Origin: an uncultured Alphaproteobacteria bacterium
GTDB lineage: Bacteria > Pseudomonadota > Alphaproteobacteria > RF32 > CAG-239
NCBI GenBank assembly: GCA_934273635.1
Contig: CAKQSV010000016.1
Location: 1 to 28,885, forward strand
Direction of reading: 5' to 3'
DNA: 28,885 bases
Made by a program: the position numbers and the translations under genes. Position 1 is the stretch's first letter, and every line of letters begins with the position of its first letter. Shown one piece after another: positions 7,287 to 15,707 of this stretch. The notes under the pieces are model-generated. The model had not been told where the DNA came from and ran no database searches. It was given only the letters and a program-made list of their open reading frames with translations.

Positions 7287-8504
7287 TTAAAGATATGCCA
7301 CCGGTATGATGTTGATGTTTTCTGTCAGCGGCAAGTGTGTGGGAGCCAGACAGATGACAGCACCCTCACCGACATTTAGTCCGGCTTTGCTCAAAACGTC
7401 AAAGTTTTTAACGTCTTTGAGGTCAGGATTGGTTTTCTTTTTTATCTCAATCGGGTAGACTCTACCATTTTCTTCAAGTATGACATCAATTTCTTTTTTG
7501 TCTTTGTCGCGATAAAAAGAAATGTTGGGTTTTCGTCCGTTATGAAAGTAACTTTTCAAAATTTCAGATATTACGAAAGTTTCGAGAATTTCGCCGCTCT
7601 TGGCCCCAGATTCCAGTGTTTCTGGCGTGTTCCACTTGGTTAGGTAGCAAACCAGTCCGGTATCCATAAAATATATTTTGGGCATTTTGGTGGCGCGGTT
7701 GCTAATGTTTTGTGAAAACGGGTAAAGCAGGCAAATTAACCCCGAGGTCTGCAAAATAGAAGTCCAACGTTGGATGGTGGCAACAGGTTTGCCGATGTCG
7801 CGCGCAATGTCTGAAAAATTAAGCAACTGTCCACTGCGGGCGGCTAATGCTGTTAAAAGTGCCAAAAACTGCATTTCATCGCTACTTTCAGTGAGGTCGC
7901 GAATATCACGCTCAATATAAGTTTGCACATACGAGCTGTAAAAATCCTCCCAGTCAACGTGGTTGTTATTGTTTAAGGCCGGATATGAGCCGCGCCAAAT
8001 TATTTCATAAAGTTGTTTGAGAGATAAGTCATCGGTCATGGAAACGCGTGAGCTAATCCACTCGGGGGTGGGGATGAATTTGTCATAAAAAGGTTTACCT
8101 TGTAGTTCTGGCAGAGAAAATCCTTCCAGATTTAAAATACCGACACGTCCGGCCAGACTTTCTGATACATTTTTCATCAGGTGAAATTGTTGCGAGCCGG
8201 TAATCCAGAATAAACCGTTTTGCTGCTTTTCATCAGCAATGGCTTTGATATATGGCAAAAGCTCAGGGGCGTATTGAATTTCATCAATCAACAACGGCGC
8301 TTCAAAGCGTTGCAGAAACAGAGCCGGATTTTCTTTAGCGAGCCGACGGTTTTCTAAGGTGTCTAAAGACACATAGTTGCGGTGGGGGGCACAGCATTTG
8401 AACACTGTGGTTTTGCCGACCTGCCGAGGTCCCGTGATGAGAACAACAGGGAAAGAAGAGCTCATTCTGGTAACGGCTTTTTCAATGGTACGCTGAATAT
8501 ACAT
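7287..8504 (-). CDS. AAA_14 / DUF4143 family ATPase
   Basis: 405 residues from the ATG at 8504 (MYIQRTIEKA). An upstream frame extension to 8789 crosses the promoter/operator region and is rejected. The Walker A motif is GPRQVGKTT (25-33); Walker B is LLIDEIQ (71-77); sensor-like 'WITGSQQF' follows. The C-terminal DUF4143 part contains 'FYRDKDKKEIDVILE...PIEIKKK', the E-x-D-V/E-I-K pattern of a PD-(D/E)XK-like fold. Members are common, often mobile, single-gene ATPases of uncertain role; links to toxin-antitoxin-like or defence functions have been suggested for the family but none is shown here. It is monocistronic between a terminator (7228) and the twin-palindrome promoter (8513-8608), which suggests autoregulation or tight repression. 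Confidence 0.9.
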   Translation of the reverse strand: MYIQRTIEKAVTRMSSSFPVVLITGPRQVGKTTVFKCCAPHRNYVSLDTLENRRLAKENPALFLQRFEAPLLIDEIQYAPELLPYIKAIADEKQQNGLFWITGSQQFHLMKNVSESLAGRVGILNLEGFSLPELQGKPFYDKFIPTPEWISSRVSMTDDLSLKQLYEIIWRGSYPALNNNNHVDWEDFYSSYVQTYIERDIRDLTESSDEMQFLALLTALAARSGQLLNFSDIARDIGKPVATIQRWTSILQTSGLICLLYPFSQNISNRATKMPKIYFMDTGLVCYLTKWNTPETLESGAKSGEILETFVISEILKSYFHNGRKPNISFYRDKDKKEIDVILEENGRVYPIEIKKKTNPDLKDVKNFDVLSKAGLNVGEGAVICLAPTHLPLTENINIIPVAYL

Positions 8505-8512
8505 GATAAAAC

Positions 8513-8547
8513 TCCGACTAATTTTACATCTAATAATAAAATAGTCG
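8513..8547. promoter_or_regulatory. Palindromic operator, copy 1 (proximal)
   Basis: TCCGACTAATTTTACAT (8513-8529) ends in TAAAATAGTCG (8537-8547). The CGACTA...TAGTCG arms are inverted with 27-nt register, and the right arm overlaps the -10 of the ATPase promoter. Bound protein here would block transcription. Confidence 0.65.
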
Positions 8548-8566
8548 AAAACATGGTGAAAGTCAA
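8538..8566 (-). promoter_or_regulatory. Promoter of the AAA_14/DUF4143 ATPase gene
   Basis: On the minus strand TTGACT (8566-8561), 17-nt spacer, TATTTT (8543-8538), about 34 nt upstream of the ATG at 8504. The core promoter is bracketed by the two palindromes. Confidence 0.6.
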
Positions 8567-8573
8567 TGAAGAT

Positions 8574-8608
8574 TCCGACTAATTTTACATGAAGTGTTAA
8601 AATAGTCG
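8574..8608. promoter_or_regulatory. Palindromic operator, copy 2 (distal)
   Basis: It repeats copy 1: TCCGACTAATTTTACAT (8574-8590) and TAAAATAGTCG (8598-8608), with the same 27-nt arm register but a different central sequence. The offset from copy 1 is 61 bp. Conservation of the arms but not the centre is what a dimeric regulator site would show. Confidence 0.65.
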
Positions 8609-8768
8609 GGGTTTTGAAGGGGCGGAAGGGAAAAAGGTGTGGAGAAAGACGAAATTGGGGAGTAGGTGAGAGAGAAACGGGAGGAAAGAGGGCGTTAAGG
8701 AAATAGTAAAGGTTTTGGTTTAGTGTGTAAGGTAAGTTAGTGTTTGAGAAAAAAAGCGAAGGAAGAAA

Positions 8769-9749
8769 ATGGCAGGAAAAGCAAAGCATATTTTCAAGAA
8801 AATTTTATCGTGGTCGGGATTGTTCTTTTTCGGGCTCGCCGCCTATATGCTCTATGTTCAACTTTCTAAATACGAGTGGGAAGATATTAAGAGCGCGGTT
8901 TTGAGTATTCCTGCGCATAATTTGTGGTATGCTTGTTTGGCGTCGTTTTGTGGTTATGTGGCTTTGTCTTCGTATGACTTTTTGGCCTTGCGTTACATCA
9001 AGCGCAAGTTGGCGGCGTGGAAGTGGATTTTTGTGGGCTTTATCGGGTTTTCGGTGAGCAATAACGCCGGTCACGCCATTGTCTCGGGCGGGGCGATCCG
9101 CTATCGTCTTTACACGCGTTGGCGTTTTCATGGCACTGATATTGTTAAAATGGTGACTTTTTCAGGTTTTACATATCTGGTGGCTTGTTTCTTCTTGATT
9201 ATCTGCGGTTATTTGATTACGCCTGATCACGCGTTCGGCGACGGTTCGGTCTCTAAAATGACCACGGCGGTGACGGCGTTGGTGTCGCTCATTGGCTTAG
9301 CGCTTTATTTTTGGGCGGCGCTGTATTATAAAAAGCCGTTTATTATCAAAGGCGTGGAATTTGATATGCCGCGTTTTAAGATGGCGTTGGCGCAGGTGTT
9401 TATCGGCGGCGCGGATATTTTAATGGCCTCGTTGGTGCTTTATTTTGCGCTTATCGCGTTTGTGGATATTCCGTTTGACACCTTTATCGGCGTGTTTATT
9501 ATTGCGCAGGTGTTGGGTGTGTTCAGTCAGGTTCCGGGGGGACTGGGCGTGTTTGAAACGCTGTTTATGTATATTATTCCCGGTGAACACAATCAAGCGA
9601 TGTTGTTCGGAGCGCTGATTGCGTATCGTCTGATTTATTATCTGTTGCCGTTGGTGATTTCGGCTTTGGTCTTGGTTTCTTATGAAATCGGTATCGGTAT
9701 GGCGAAAAAGCGCCGTTTGGCCAAAAAGTCATCAGTTGCCGAAAAATGA
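8769..9749 (+). CDS. MprF/UPF0104-type integral membrane protein (flippase domain only)
   Basis: 326 residues with about eight hydrophobic segments. It matches the lysylphosphatidylglycerol synthase TM region/UPF0104 family: 'SNNAGHAIVSGGAIRYRLYTRW' (key residues N-A-G, SGG, RYRLY at ~97-117) and 'VFSQVPGGLGVFE' at ~253-265 are typical signatures. In MprF this part moves aminoacylated lipids across the membrane; the C-terminal aminoacyl-transferase domain of full MprF is missing here, so the substrate is unknown. The start follows AAGGAAGAAA. The upstream 160 nt is strongly C-poor. The 3' end overlaps the convergent gene at 9732 by 18 bp. Confidence 0.85.
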   Translation: MAGKAKHIFKKILSWSGLFFFGLAAYMLYVQLSKYEWEDIKSAVLSIPAHNLWYACLASFCGYVALSSYDFLALRYIKRKLAAWKWIFVGFIGFSVSNNAGHAIVSGGAIRYRLYTRWRFHGTDIVKMVTFSGFTYLVACFFLIICGYLITPDHAFGDGSVSKMTTAVTALVSLIGLALYFWAALYYKKPFIIKGVEFDMPRFKMALAQVFIGGADILMASLVLYFALIAFVDIPFDTFIGVFIIAQVLGVFSQVPGGLGVFETLFMYIIPGEHNQAMLFGALIAYRLIYYLLPLVISALVLVSYEIGIGMAKKRRLAKKSSVAEK

Positions 9750-10193
9750 TTCTATCTGAAATTTGAGGTTTTGCGCAAAATTTTCGGGGTCGGAGATTTG
9801 ATAGTTGAGGTCTTCAAGTTTTTTGTAACCAGACTGCGCGCCGTCTTCAAAGCGTGCCAAAACCACTTCTAAGGGCTGTTGCAACCGATAGGCGTTGATA
9901 AAGTCATATTCGTCATCGTTGCCGTAATCTATCACATATAAATCATAGCGTCCTTGATAGGTGTTGTCGTAGACTTTTTCAATCAAATCTATGGTTTGCG
10001 GACAGTTTTCGCAGGTCATATTAACATCATTATAAAACACATAAATGATTGATTTTTCGGGGTGGGGATACGCCTCGGAAAAGTATTCGGGCAGTGGTGT
10101 GTCGGGATTGTATCCGCCCTGATAAACCAGTTCGGCGCGCAAGGGTAAAATAAAGGCAAACCCAAGCAAAAACGCCCACAGCAATTTTTGCAT
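9732..10193 (-). CDS. Periplasmic thioredoxin-like protein with CxxC
   Basis: 153 residues with a signal peptide (MQKLLWAFLLGFAFILPLRA, cut probably at ~20). After it comes a strand 'KSIIYVFYNDVNMTCENCP', putting a CxxC pair (C-E-N-C) after a beta strand as in thioredoxin-fold proteins, then 'YDLYVIDYG' as the next strand. No cis-proline loop can be identified with confidence. A periplasmic disulfide/thiol role is inferred. It lies 34 nt after pepP and is probably the last gene of the prmA-pepP operon; its end overlaps the convergent membrane-protein gene. Confidence 0.7.
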   Translation of the reverse strand: MQKLLWAFLLGFAFILPLRAELVYQGGYNPDTPLPEYFSEAYPHPEKSIIYVFYNDVNMTCENCPQTIDLIEKVYDNTYQGRYDLYVIDYGNDDEYDFINAYRLQQPLEVVLARFEDGAQSGYKKLEDLNYQISDPENFAQNLKFQIESFFGN

Positions 10194-10227
10194 GATTGTT
10201 TGTTCCTATAATTATTTGTCGGTCAAG

Positions 10228-11919
10228 TTAAAGCGGGGCGCAGGCCTCGGACAGCCATTGTTTTTCGGCAACGGTCAAGTGCGGCGAGATGGTCTCAAAA
10301 ACCGTTTGATGATAGCTGTTGAGCCATGCGATTTCGCTTTCAGACAATAGATATTTATTGATGGCGCGTTTATCAATAGGAACCATGGTTAAATTTTGAA
10401 AGCGCAAAAAGTTCGGCTGTTCAGTCGCGCAAACTTCAACCAAATTTTCAATACGGATGCCATATTGCCCCTCAAGATAATACCCCGGTTCAATCGAGGT
10501 GACGGCGTGCAGACCGAGCGGTTTGTCGGCGGCGGTGGAAATGCTCACAGGACCTTCGTGAACATTTAGAAAACAGCCCACACCATGACCGGTGCCGTGG
10601 TTATAGTCTTTGCCTTCAAGCCACAGCGGGCGGCGGGCGATGGCATCGAGCCGACTGCCGGTCGTCGCCTCGGGGAAAACGGTGCAACTCAGGGTAATGT
10701 GGGATTTGAGCACCAGTGTAAAGTCGTTTATCATTGCCACGCTCGGGGAGCCCAGTGCAATGGTGCGGGTGATGTCGGTGGTGCCGTCAAGATATTGTCC
10801 GCCACTGTCCAGTAATAACAGATTGTCACCGGTCAGCTTGGCATTTGTTTGCGGCGTGGGGGAATAGTGCACAATCGCGCCGTTGCTTCCATAGGCGGCG
10901 ATGGTGGCAAAACTTTCAGAGACAAACAGCGGTTGGCGACTGCGAAAGTCATGCAGTTTGGCGACAATGTCTAACTCGGTTTTGCCATGCCAGTTGGAAT
11001 CGAGCCAATGCAAAAATTTGCACATGGCGACGCCGTCGCGAATATGCGCCTGACGAATTCCTTGCAACTCGCAATCGTTTTTGACGGCTTTGAGGGTTTG
11101 GCAAAAGTCCGGTTGACAACAAATGGCGATTTTGTTTTGTTCGGCCAGCGCTATGATTGCGGCGGGGGTGACGTTAAAGTCAAATGCCATAGTTTGTTTT
11201 TTGTATTTTTTTAAGTATTTTTCAATATCGCTTAAGGTGTGAATTTTTAGGTCGAAGCCGAGCTTTGAAGTGTCGATATTGTCGGCGAAAAGATGAAAAC
11301 GGCCGGATTGTTCCACAATGGCAAAGCCACGGAAAATCGGGGTTTCGGGCAGGGCGTCAGAACGCAGATTGAACAGCCACGAGACGCTGTCGGCGGCGGA
11401 GATAAAAACCGAATCGAGATTTTTTTGTTGTAGCCATTGGCATAACTGCGCGATTTTTTGTGTGGCGGATTGTCCGCAATATTCAATTTTATGCTCAAAA
11501 AGCGTGGCGTTGCGGTCGCTTAAGGACAAGGGTAACAGCTCAGAATCGGCAATAAGCTTGGGTTCGGTCAGTTTGGCGGTTTGCGCGGCGGACAAGCGCC
11601 ACGGATTGTAGCCGACTTTTTGTCCGGCAAAATGTTGGTTCAGCCATGCTGTCGGGGTGTAGGGGCGCAGACAAACGGTCTCGATGTTTTTGCCGGCGGT
11701 TTGTTGCGGAGCTTGCAATTCATAACGACCGTCAACCAGTAAATAACTTTTTTCAGGTGTGACAATCAGCATACCTGCCGAGCCGGAAAAACCGCTCAGT
11801 TGCAAAATCAGATTTTCTTCGTCAAGAATATCCTGACCTAAAAACAGGTTGTTGTGCGGCACGACAAACGCGTTCAGTTTTTGCTTTTTGAGTTTTTTTT
11901 GCAAGGTTTCCAGAGACAT
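10228..11919 (-). CDS. pepP: Xaa-Pro aminopeptidase (M24B)
   Basis: 563 residues, the long 'type II' form with two creatinase-like N-terminal domains (~1-290) and a C-terminal pita-bread M24 catalytic domain. The dinuclear metal ligands are all in place: D371 (LLLLDSGGQY), D382 (TTDITRT), H445 (GTGHGVG), E477 (SIEPGYY) and E491 (IRIENL). It removes N-terminal residues that precede proline, in the cytoplasm; no signal peptide is present. Its ATG overlaps the prmA stop by one base (TGATG), so the two are translationally coupled. Confidence 0.93.
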   Translation of the reverse strand: MSLETLQKKLKKQKLNAFVVPHNNLFLGQDILDEENLILQLSGFSGSAGMLIVTPEKSYLLVDGRYELQAPQQTAGKNIETVCLRPYTPTAWLNQHFAGQKVGYNPWRLSAAQTAKLTEPKLIADSELLPLSLSDRNATLFEHKIEYCGQSATQKIAQLCQWLQQKNLDSVFISAADSVSWLFNLRSDALPETPIFRGFAIVEQSGRFHLFADNIDTSKLGFDLKIHTLSDIEKYLKKYKKQTMAFDFNVTPAAIIALAEQNKIAICCQPDFCQTLKAVKNDCELQGIRQAHIRDGVAMCKFLHWLDSNWHGKTELDIVAKLHDFRSRQPLFVSESFATIAAYGSNGAIVHYSPTPQTNAKLTGDNLLLLDSGGQYLDGTTDITRTIALGSPSVAMINDFTLVLKSHITLSCTVFPEATTGSRLDAIARRPLWLEGKDYNHGTGHGVGCFLNVHEGPVSISTAADKPLGLHAVTSIEPGYYLEGQYGIRIENLVEVCATEQPNFLRFQNLTMVPIDKRAINKYLLSESEIAWLNSYHQTVFETISPHLTVAEKQWLSEACAPL

Positions 11920-12794
11920 CAGATTTTCTCCATTAAAGCGGCGCGCCAGTTGCCGTCCTGATATAATTTAAGCAGTTTTAAGCCGGTTTTCTCGTGCTCG
12001 CCGATAACCCATTGCTCTTGGTCGGCGACAAAGCCGGAGAGAACGCAGCAACCGCCGCGCTTCAGGTTGTTATATAAATCCGGCGCCATGGCGATTAAAG
12101 GGCGAGCCAAAATATTTGATAATATCAGGTCATAGGGAGCATTGTTTTGCACCAATTTTGATTGATAGCCGTCGCTTACTTCGGCGGTGATGAGGTGCTG
12201 CAAGTTGTTGTCTATGGCATTTTGGCGGGTGACTAAAACGGCTTCTTCGTCAATATCCACGGCGGTGATTTTGCAGTCGTTTTGCCACAGTTTGGCGCAA
12301 GCTAAAGACAATATGCCCGAGCCGGTGCCAACGTCTAAAATTTGCGGTTTGACGGCGGGGCGAAGGCGGTGATAGTCGCTGATGGCTTGCAAACAACTCT
12401 TGGTGGTCGGGTGCTCGGAGCCAAAAGCAGTGGCGGCGTAAACCCGAAGATTGAGGCGGCCGTCATCGGGGATGTTGGTTTCGTGGATGCCGTAAATGGT
12501 GAACTCGGCAACGTTGACAGGCGCGAATTTGATAACGTTTTCTTTGAGCCAGTTTTTGCTCTCTAAAAATTCGGTGGTATATGGTGGAAGCTCAACGTTC
12601 CACTGCTTGGCGGCTTGCAAAAAGTCGGTCTCGTTAAAATGATTGTCTTTGTAGCCGACGTATTCTTCCCGCCCGTCGTCGGTGTAGTTGACGGCGACCA
12701 CGTCAAAGTATTCGTCAAAAAACGCCGAGGTCGCGTCGTTAATGTTTTCTTGGGGGGCGAATTTTATCAGCCAACAGCTGCCGGATTGTGTCAT
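11919..12794 (-). CDS. prmA: Ribosomal protein L11 methyltransferase
   Basis: 291 residues. The N-terminal L11-recognition part (~1-80) is followed by the PrmA signature 'AFGSEHPTTKSCL' (~123-135) and the SAM loop 'LDVGTGSGILSLA' (~153-165); 'LILSNILARPL' is the substrate/catalytic NxLA-like segment. It methylates L11 at several amino groups using SAM. The start has AAGGAAAAAAG upstream. First gene of a leftward operon with pepP and the CxxC protein. Confidence 0.93.
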   Translation of the reverse strand: MTQSGSCWLIKFAPQENINDATSAFFDEYFDVVAVNYTDDGREEYVGYKDNHFNETDFLQAAKQWNVELPPYTTEFLESKNWLKENVIKFAPVNVAEFTIYGIHETNIPDDGRLNLRVYAATAFGSEHPTTKSCLQAISDYHRLRPAVKPQILDVGTGSGILSLACAKLWQNDCKITAVDIDEEAVLVTRQNAIDNNLQHLITAEVSDGYQSKLVQNNAPYDLILSNILARPLIAMAPDLYNNLKRGGCCVLSGFVADQEQWVIGEHEKTGLKLLKLYQDGNWRAALMEKI

Positions 12795-12891
12795 CTTTTT
12801 TCCTTATAACTTGTAATCTGTTGTTTACTCTATTTTGTTTTATTGTATAGTAGTTAAAAATAATTAAAATACTAATAAAAGAGATAGCGTT

Positions 12892-13674
12892 ATGAAAAAA
12901 ATTGCGGCGGTTTCCTGCCTGTTGATGTTGTCGGCCTGTATTCGTGCGGGCGGTAACAACTTTTGGCCTGAGCGCAACCAGTTTGTTGAAGATTTGCAGA
13001 CTATTCCGATTACGTTTTACGATAACTCTATGCGGGTGGTGAAAACCGAGCTGATTACCGAGCGCAATTTTCCCGAAAACAAGGTGTTGTCGGCGGCGGT
13101 GGGGTATAGCGTGGTTGATGACAAGACTTATCGCAAAATTTATTACGCCAAAGAGGCGGTGCGCGCCAATATGAACGGCGGATTGGCCTCTAACTCGTTG
13201 CCGGTGGAGTATAAAAAGTCGCAGCAGTTGGATATGATCGGCGAAGTGATGTATGAAGGCAAACGTTATGCGTTGGTGCCGACTGATGACAAAAGTTTTG
13301 TGTCTCTGATTGACGCCGAGGGGCATTTGTTGGAGCGTTTGGGACAAATTCGCAACAATCGTTTGATTTTGCTTGATGCGGACTTTATTGTCAGCCCGTC
13401 AAATTTTGCCTTTGTGCCGGTGACGGTGGCAAAGTCGGAGCAGACATCGCCGATTAAGGGATTTGACATTAAATACGGCGGTCTGAAAGGCGGTTATGCG
13501 GTGTTTATTTATTATCGTTATGACGCGCCGAGCAATGACGGTTTGCACGACAGCGGCGAGTTTGAGGTGTTGTCTTATCCGGCGCGTCCGGGACCGATTG
13601 ACGTTCGCGGCGTCGGGATACAGATTGTCGAGGCTAAGAAAAATTCGGTCGATTATATGATTTTGCCAAAATAA
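12892..13674 (+). CDS. Putative lipoprotein of unknown function
   Basis: 260 residues. The signal sequence MKKIAAVSCLLMLSAC gives an LSAC lipobox with lipidated Cys at 16, so it should be a membrane-anchored lipoprotein. The mature part is beta-rich in appearance ('RLILLDADFIVSPSNFAFVPVTVAK', key pattern alternating hydrophobics) and has no motif I know. It is divergent from prmA with ~97 nt between and precedes yebC; whether it is linked to the ruv/tol cluster is unclear because a promoter-like sequence lies before yebC. Confidence 0.75.
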   Translation: MKKIAAVSCLLMLSACIRAGGNNFWPERNQFVEDLQTIPITFYDNSMRVVKTELITERNFPENKVLSAAVGYSVVDDKTYRKIYYAKEAVRANMNGGLASNSLPVEYKKSQQLDMIGEVMYEGKRYALVPTDDKSFVSLIDAEGHLLERLGQIRNNRLILLDADFIVSPSNFAFVPVTVAKSEQTSPIKGFDIKYGGLKGGYAVFIYYRYDAPSNDGLHDSGEFEVLSYPARPGPIDVRGVGIQIVEAKKNSVDYMILPK

Positions 13675-13675
13675 C

Positions 13676-13716
13676 ACTGCAAAAAACTTGATTTTAGCAA
13701 AAAATTGCAGTAATAA
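13676..13716 (+). promoter_or_regulatory. Possible yebC promoter within an inverted repeat
   Basis: TTGATT (13688-13693), 17-nt spacer, TAATAA (13711-13716), a weak -10. ACTGCAA (13676-13682) and TTGCAGT (13705-13711) form an inverted repeat over the promoter; it may be an operator or a chance feature. Confidence 0.35.
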
Positions 13717-13751
13717 AATAGGGATTTTTGATAAGTTTTAGGAGATTAATA

Positions 13752-14504
13752 ATGTCTGGACACTCCCAGTTTAAGAATATTATGTATCGTAAGGGCGCGC
13801 AAGATGCCAAAAAGGCACGCGTGTTTGCCAAATTGGCGCGCGATATTACCATTGCCGCCAAGAGCGGTATGCCCGAACCTGATAAAAACCCTCGTTTGCG
13901 TTTGGCAATTCAAGCCGCGCGCGCCGAGAGTATGCCGAAAGACAATATTGAACGCGCTATCGCCAAGGCCAGCCAGACCGCAGGTGGCGCAGATTATGTT
14001 TCAATGCGTTATGAGGGCTTTGGTCCCGGAAAAGTTGCCGTTATTGTTGAGGCAATGACAGATAATAAAAATCGCACGGCCGGTAATGTTCGCACAATTT
14101 TCGGCAAACGCGGTGGTGTGATGGGCGAGACCGGTTCGGTTACGTTCAACTTTGAGCGTATCGGTTTTATTCAATATCCGGCGGCAACGGCTGACGCTGA
14201 TAAGATGTTTGAGACAGCTTTGGAGGCAGGCGCTAACGATGTGGCAAGTGATGAAGAACATCATGATATTGAGACTTTGCCTGATGATTTGAATATGGTT
14301 ACCGAGGCTTTGGAAAATGCTTTCGGCACGCCTTCGGCCTCTCGTTTGGAGTGGAAGCCTACGGTTATGACTGATGTGACCGATGAGGAAACCGCACGCA
14401 AGCTGTTGGACTTTATTGATGCGTTGGAAGACGACGATGATGTACAAAAAGTTTATCATAATGCTGAAATCAGCGATGAAATTATGGAAAAATTGGCTCA
14501 ATAA
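13752..14504 (+). CDS. yebC: YebC/TACO1-family translation/regulatory factor
   Basis: 250 residues from the ATG at 13752 with TTTAGGAGATTAAT upstream; an in-frame extension to 13728 lacks support. It opens with the family signature 'MSGHSQFKNIMYRKGAQDAKKA' (key residues G-H-S-x-F-x-N-I, K-x-A-x-D). Usual family length and three-domain layout are kept, with 'GPGKVAVIVEAMTDNKNRT' (~96-115). YebC proteins were long called transcriptional regulators and are now linked to relief of ribosome stalling. First gene of the alphaproteobacterial yebC-ruvCAB block; followed by a terminator. Confidence 0.93.
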   Translation: MSGHSQFKNIMYRKGAQDAKKARVFAKLARDITIAAKSGMPEPDKNPRLRLAIQAARAESMPKDNIERAIAKASQTAGGADYVSMRYEGFGPGKVAVIVEAMTDNKNRTAGNVRTIFGKRGGVMGETGSVTFNFERIGFIQYPAATADADKMFETALEAGANDVASDEEHHDIETLPDDLNMVTEALENAFGTPSASRLEWKPTVMTDVTDEETARKLLDFIDALEDDDDVQKVYHNAEISDEIMEKLAQ

Positions 14505-14538
14505 AGTGTGCGTCATCAAGGTTTGATGTGAATTTTGG

Positions 14539-14574
14539 CAGGGGAGCTGACGGATTTGGCTCTCCTGTTTTTTT
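14539..14574 (+). terminator. Intrinsic terminator after yebC
   Basis: A 9-bp stem with one G-U pair (14539-14547 with 14559-14567), 11-nt loop, then T7. It separates yebC from ruvC. Confidence 0.85.
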
Positions 14575-14587
14575 AGGGTGAACAAAT

Positions 14588-15076
14588 ATGCGAATTTTAG
14601 GTTTGGATCCGAGTCTGTCGTCCACAGGGTGGGGCGTTATTGAGGTTGAAAATAACCGACTGAAATATATTGACGATAATTTTATTAAAACTAATCCAAA
14701 GTTGCCGTTGCCGGAGCGTTTGGCGCTGATACATCGAACTCTGCAACAGGTTATTGAGACTTATCATCCCGACGAGGCGGCGATTGAACAGGTGTTTTTG
14801 AACGACAACCCCAGTTCGACCATCAAGTTGGGCATGGCGCGCGGGGTGGTGATTATGGCGCCGGCGTTGTATAATATTCCGGTGACGGAATATGAGCCGA
14901 CTAAGGTTAAAAAGGCAGTGGTGGGCGTGGGACGCGCCGAAAAATCGCAGGTGGAAACGATGGTTAAAGTGTTGCTGCCGGGGTGTAAGCCGAAAAATAA
15001 CGACTCATCTGATGCGTTGGCTATGGCAATTTGTCATTTTAATATGCGTGGGGCGTATAAACTTTCGCAAAAATAA
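14588..15076 (+). CDS. ruvC: Holliday junction resolvase RuvC
   Basis: 162 residues, standard length. The four acidic catalytic residues are D7 (LGLDPSL), E67 (AIEQVF), D139 and D142 (NDSSDALA), the spacing expected from the E. coli enzyme. It cleaves Holliday junctions bound by RuvAB. The start follows TTAGGGTG and the yebC terminator. Unlike many relatives it is not directly followed by ruvA; an unknown gene sits in between. Confidence 0.95.
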   Translation: MRILGLDPSLSSTGWGVIEVENNRLKYIDDNFIKTNPKLPLPERLALIHRTLQQVIETYHPDEAAIEQVFLNDNPSSTIKLGMARGVVIMAPALYNIPVTEYEPTKVKKAVVGVGRAEKSQVETMVKVLLPGCKPKNNDSSDALAMAICHFNMRGAYKLSQK

Positions 15077-15078
15077 GG

Positions 15079-15106
15079 TTGAATTGCAGACAAAAACTGT
15101 TATACT
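15079..15106 (+). promoter_or_regulatory. Promoter of the gene between ruvC and ruvA
   Basis: TTGAAT (15079-15084), 16-nt spacer, TATACT (15101-15106), starting 3 nt after the ruvC stop. The predicted leader (~30 nt) is AU-rich and has no Shine-Dalgarno. Confidence 0.55.
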
Positions 15107-15142
15107 CCGTGCAATCGTGTTTATTATTAATTTTTATTTATT

Positions 15143-15694
15143 ATGAAAGTACCAGAAGTTGAGACTAAGAGCAATGCATGGAAAAATGCGATTGCGGAGC
15201 TGTGTCAGGAGTTGTTGCCTGCCGGTAAAGATGTTGACAACGTGCCGCTCGGAGAGCAGTTGTTGATGTTGTTTGATGATGGTGTGAACGATGTGACCGA
15301 TGAAAAAATGTTTAGGGCTTTGAAATCTAAACATAGTTTGCATGTGTCTATATCGTGCAATGAACGTAAGCGTGTGGAGACCGTGTTGCACAATACCTTG
15401 TGTCTTTGCGATGAGGTGTTTGAACATATTCCGGATACCATGGCGAAAACGGTAGATTACAAACGTTTTCTTACCCTTCAGGTAAAGCAATTTAAGGCGC
15501 GAGGCGAAAGAGCCGTGTTTAGAATCTCGCGCAATATGAACGTTGCTATCGTGGAGGTGACGGTGGAAACAACGGATTTGGCGTGTCAGGAGTTCTTATA
15601 TTGGAACAAAGACAAGGTTTATGTGATGTCGTTTGTGCCGGAACTGGACGCTAAGCTCAAAAAAACATCAAAAGCAACGTTTGTGTTTGTTTGA
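15143..15694 (+). CDS. Hypothetical protein inserted between ruvC and ruvA
   Basis: 183 residues, soluble, no signal peptide or membrane segment. Mixed helical N-terminus ('NAWKNAIAELCQELLPAG') and beta-like C-terminus ('VAIVEVTVETTDL', 'KVYVMSFVPEL'). I see no known domain. It has its own promoter and a strong terminator, so it is an independent unit placed inside the ruv cluster. The ATG has no Shine-Dalgarno; the AU-rich leader resembles that of the gene at 6710. Confidence 0.7.
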   Translation: MKVPEVETKSNAWKNAIAELCQELLPAGKDVDNVPLGEQLLMLFDDGVNDVTDEKMFRALKSKHSLHVSISCNERKRVETVLHNTLCLCDEVFEHIPDTMAKTVDYKRFLTLQVKQFKARGERAVFRISRNMNVAIVEVTVETTDLACQEFLYWNKDKVYVMSFVPELDAKLKKTSKATFVFV

Positions 15695-15707
15695 GGCTAT
15701 TGTATTG

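Noticed and set aside
8505..8789. N-terminal extension of the ATPase to 8789
   Set aside because: It would pass through the promoter and both palindromes and has no similarity to the family; the ATG at 8504 starts the conserved part.
10585..11611. Plus-strand frames opposite pepP
   Set aside because: No domain or start signals; pepP with all metal ligands occupies the region.
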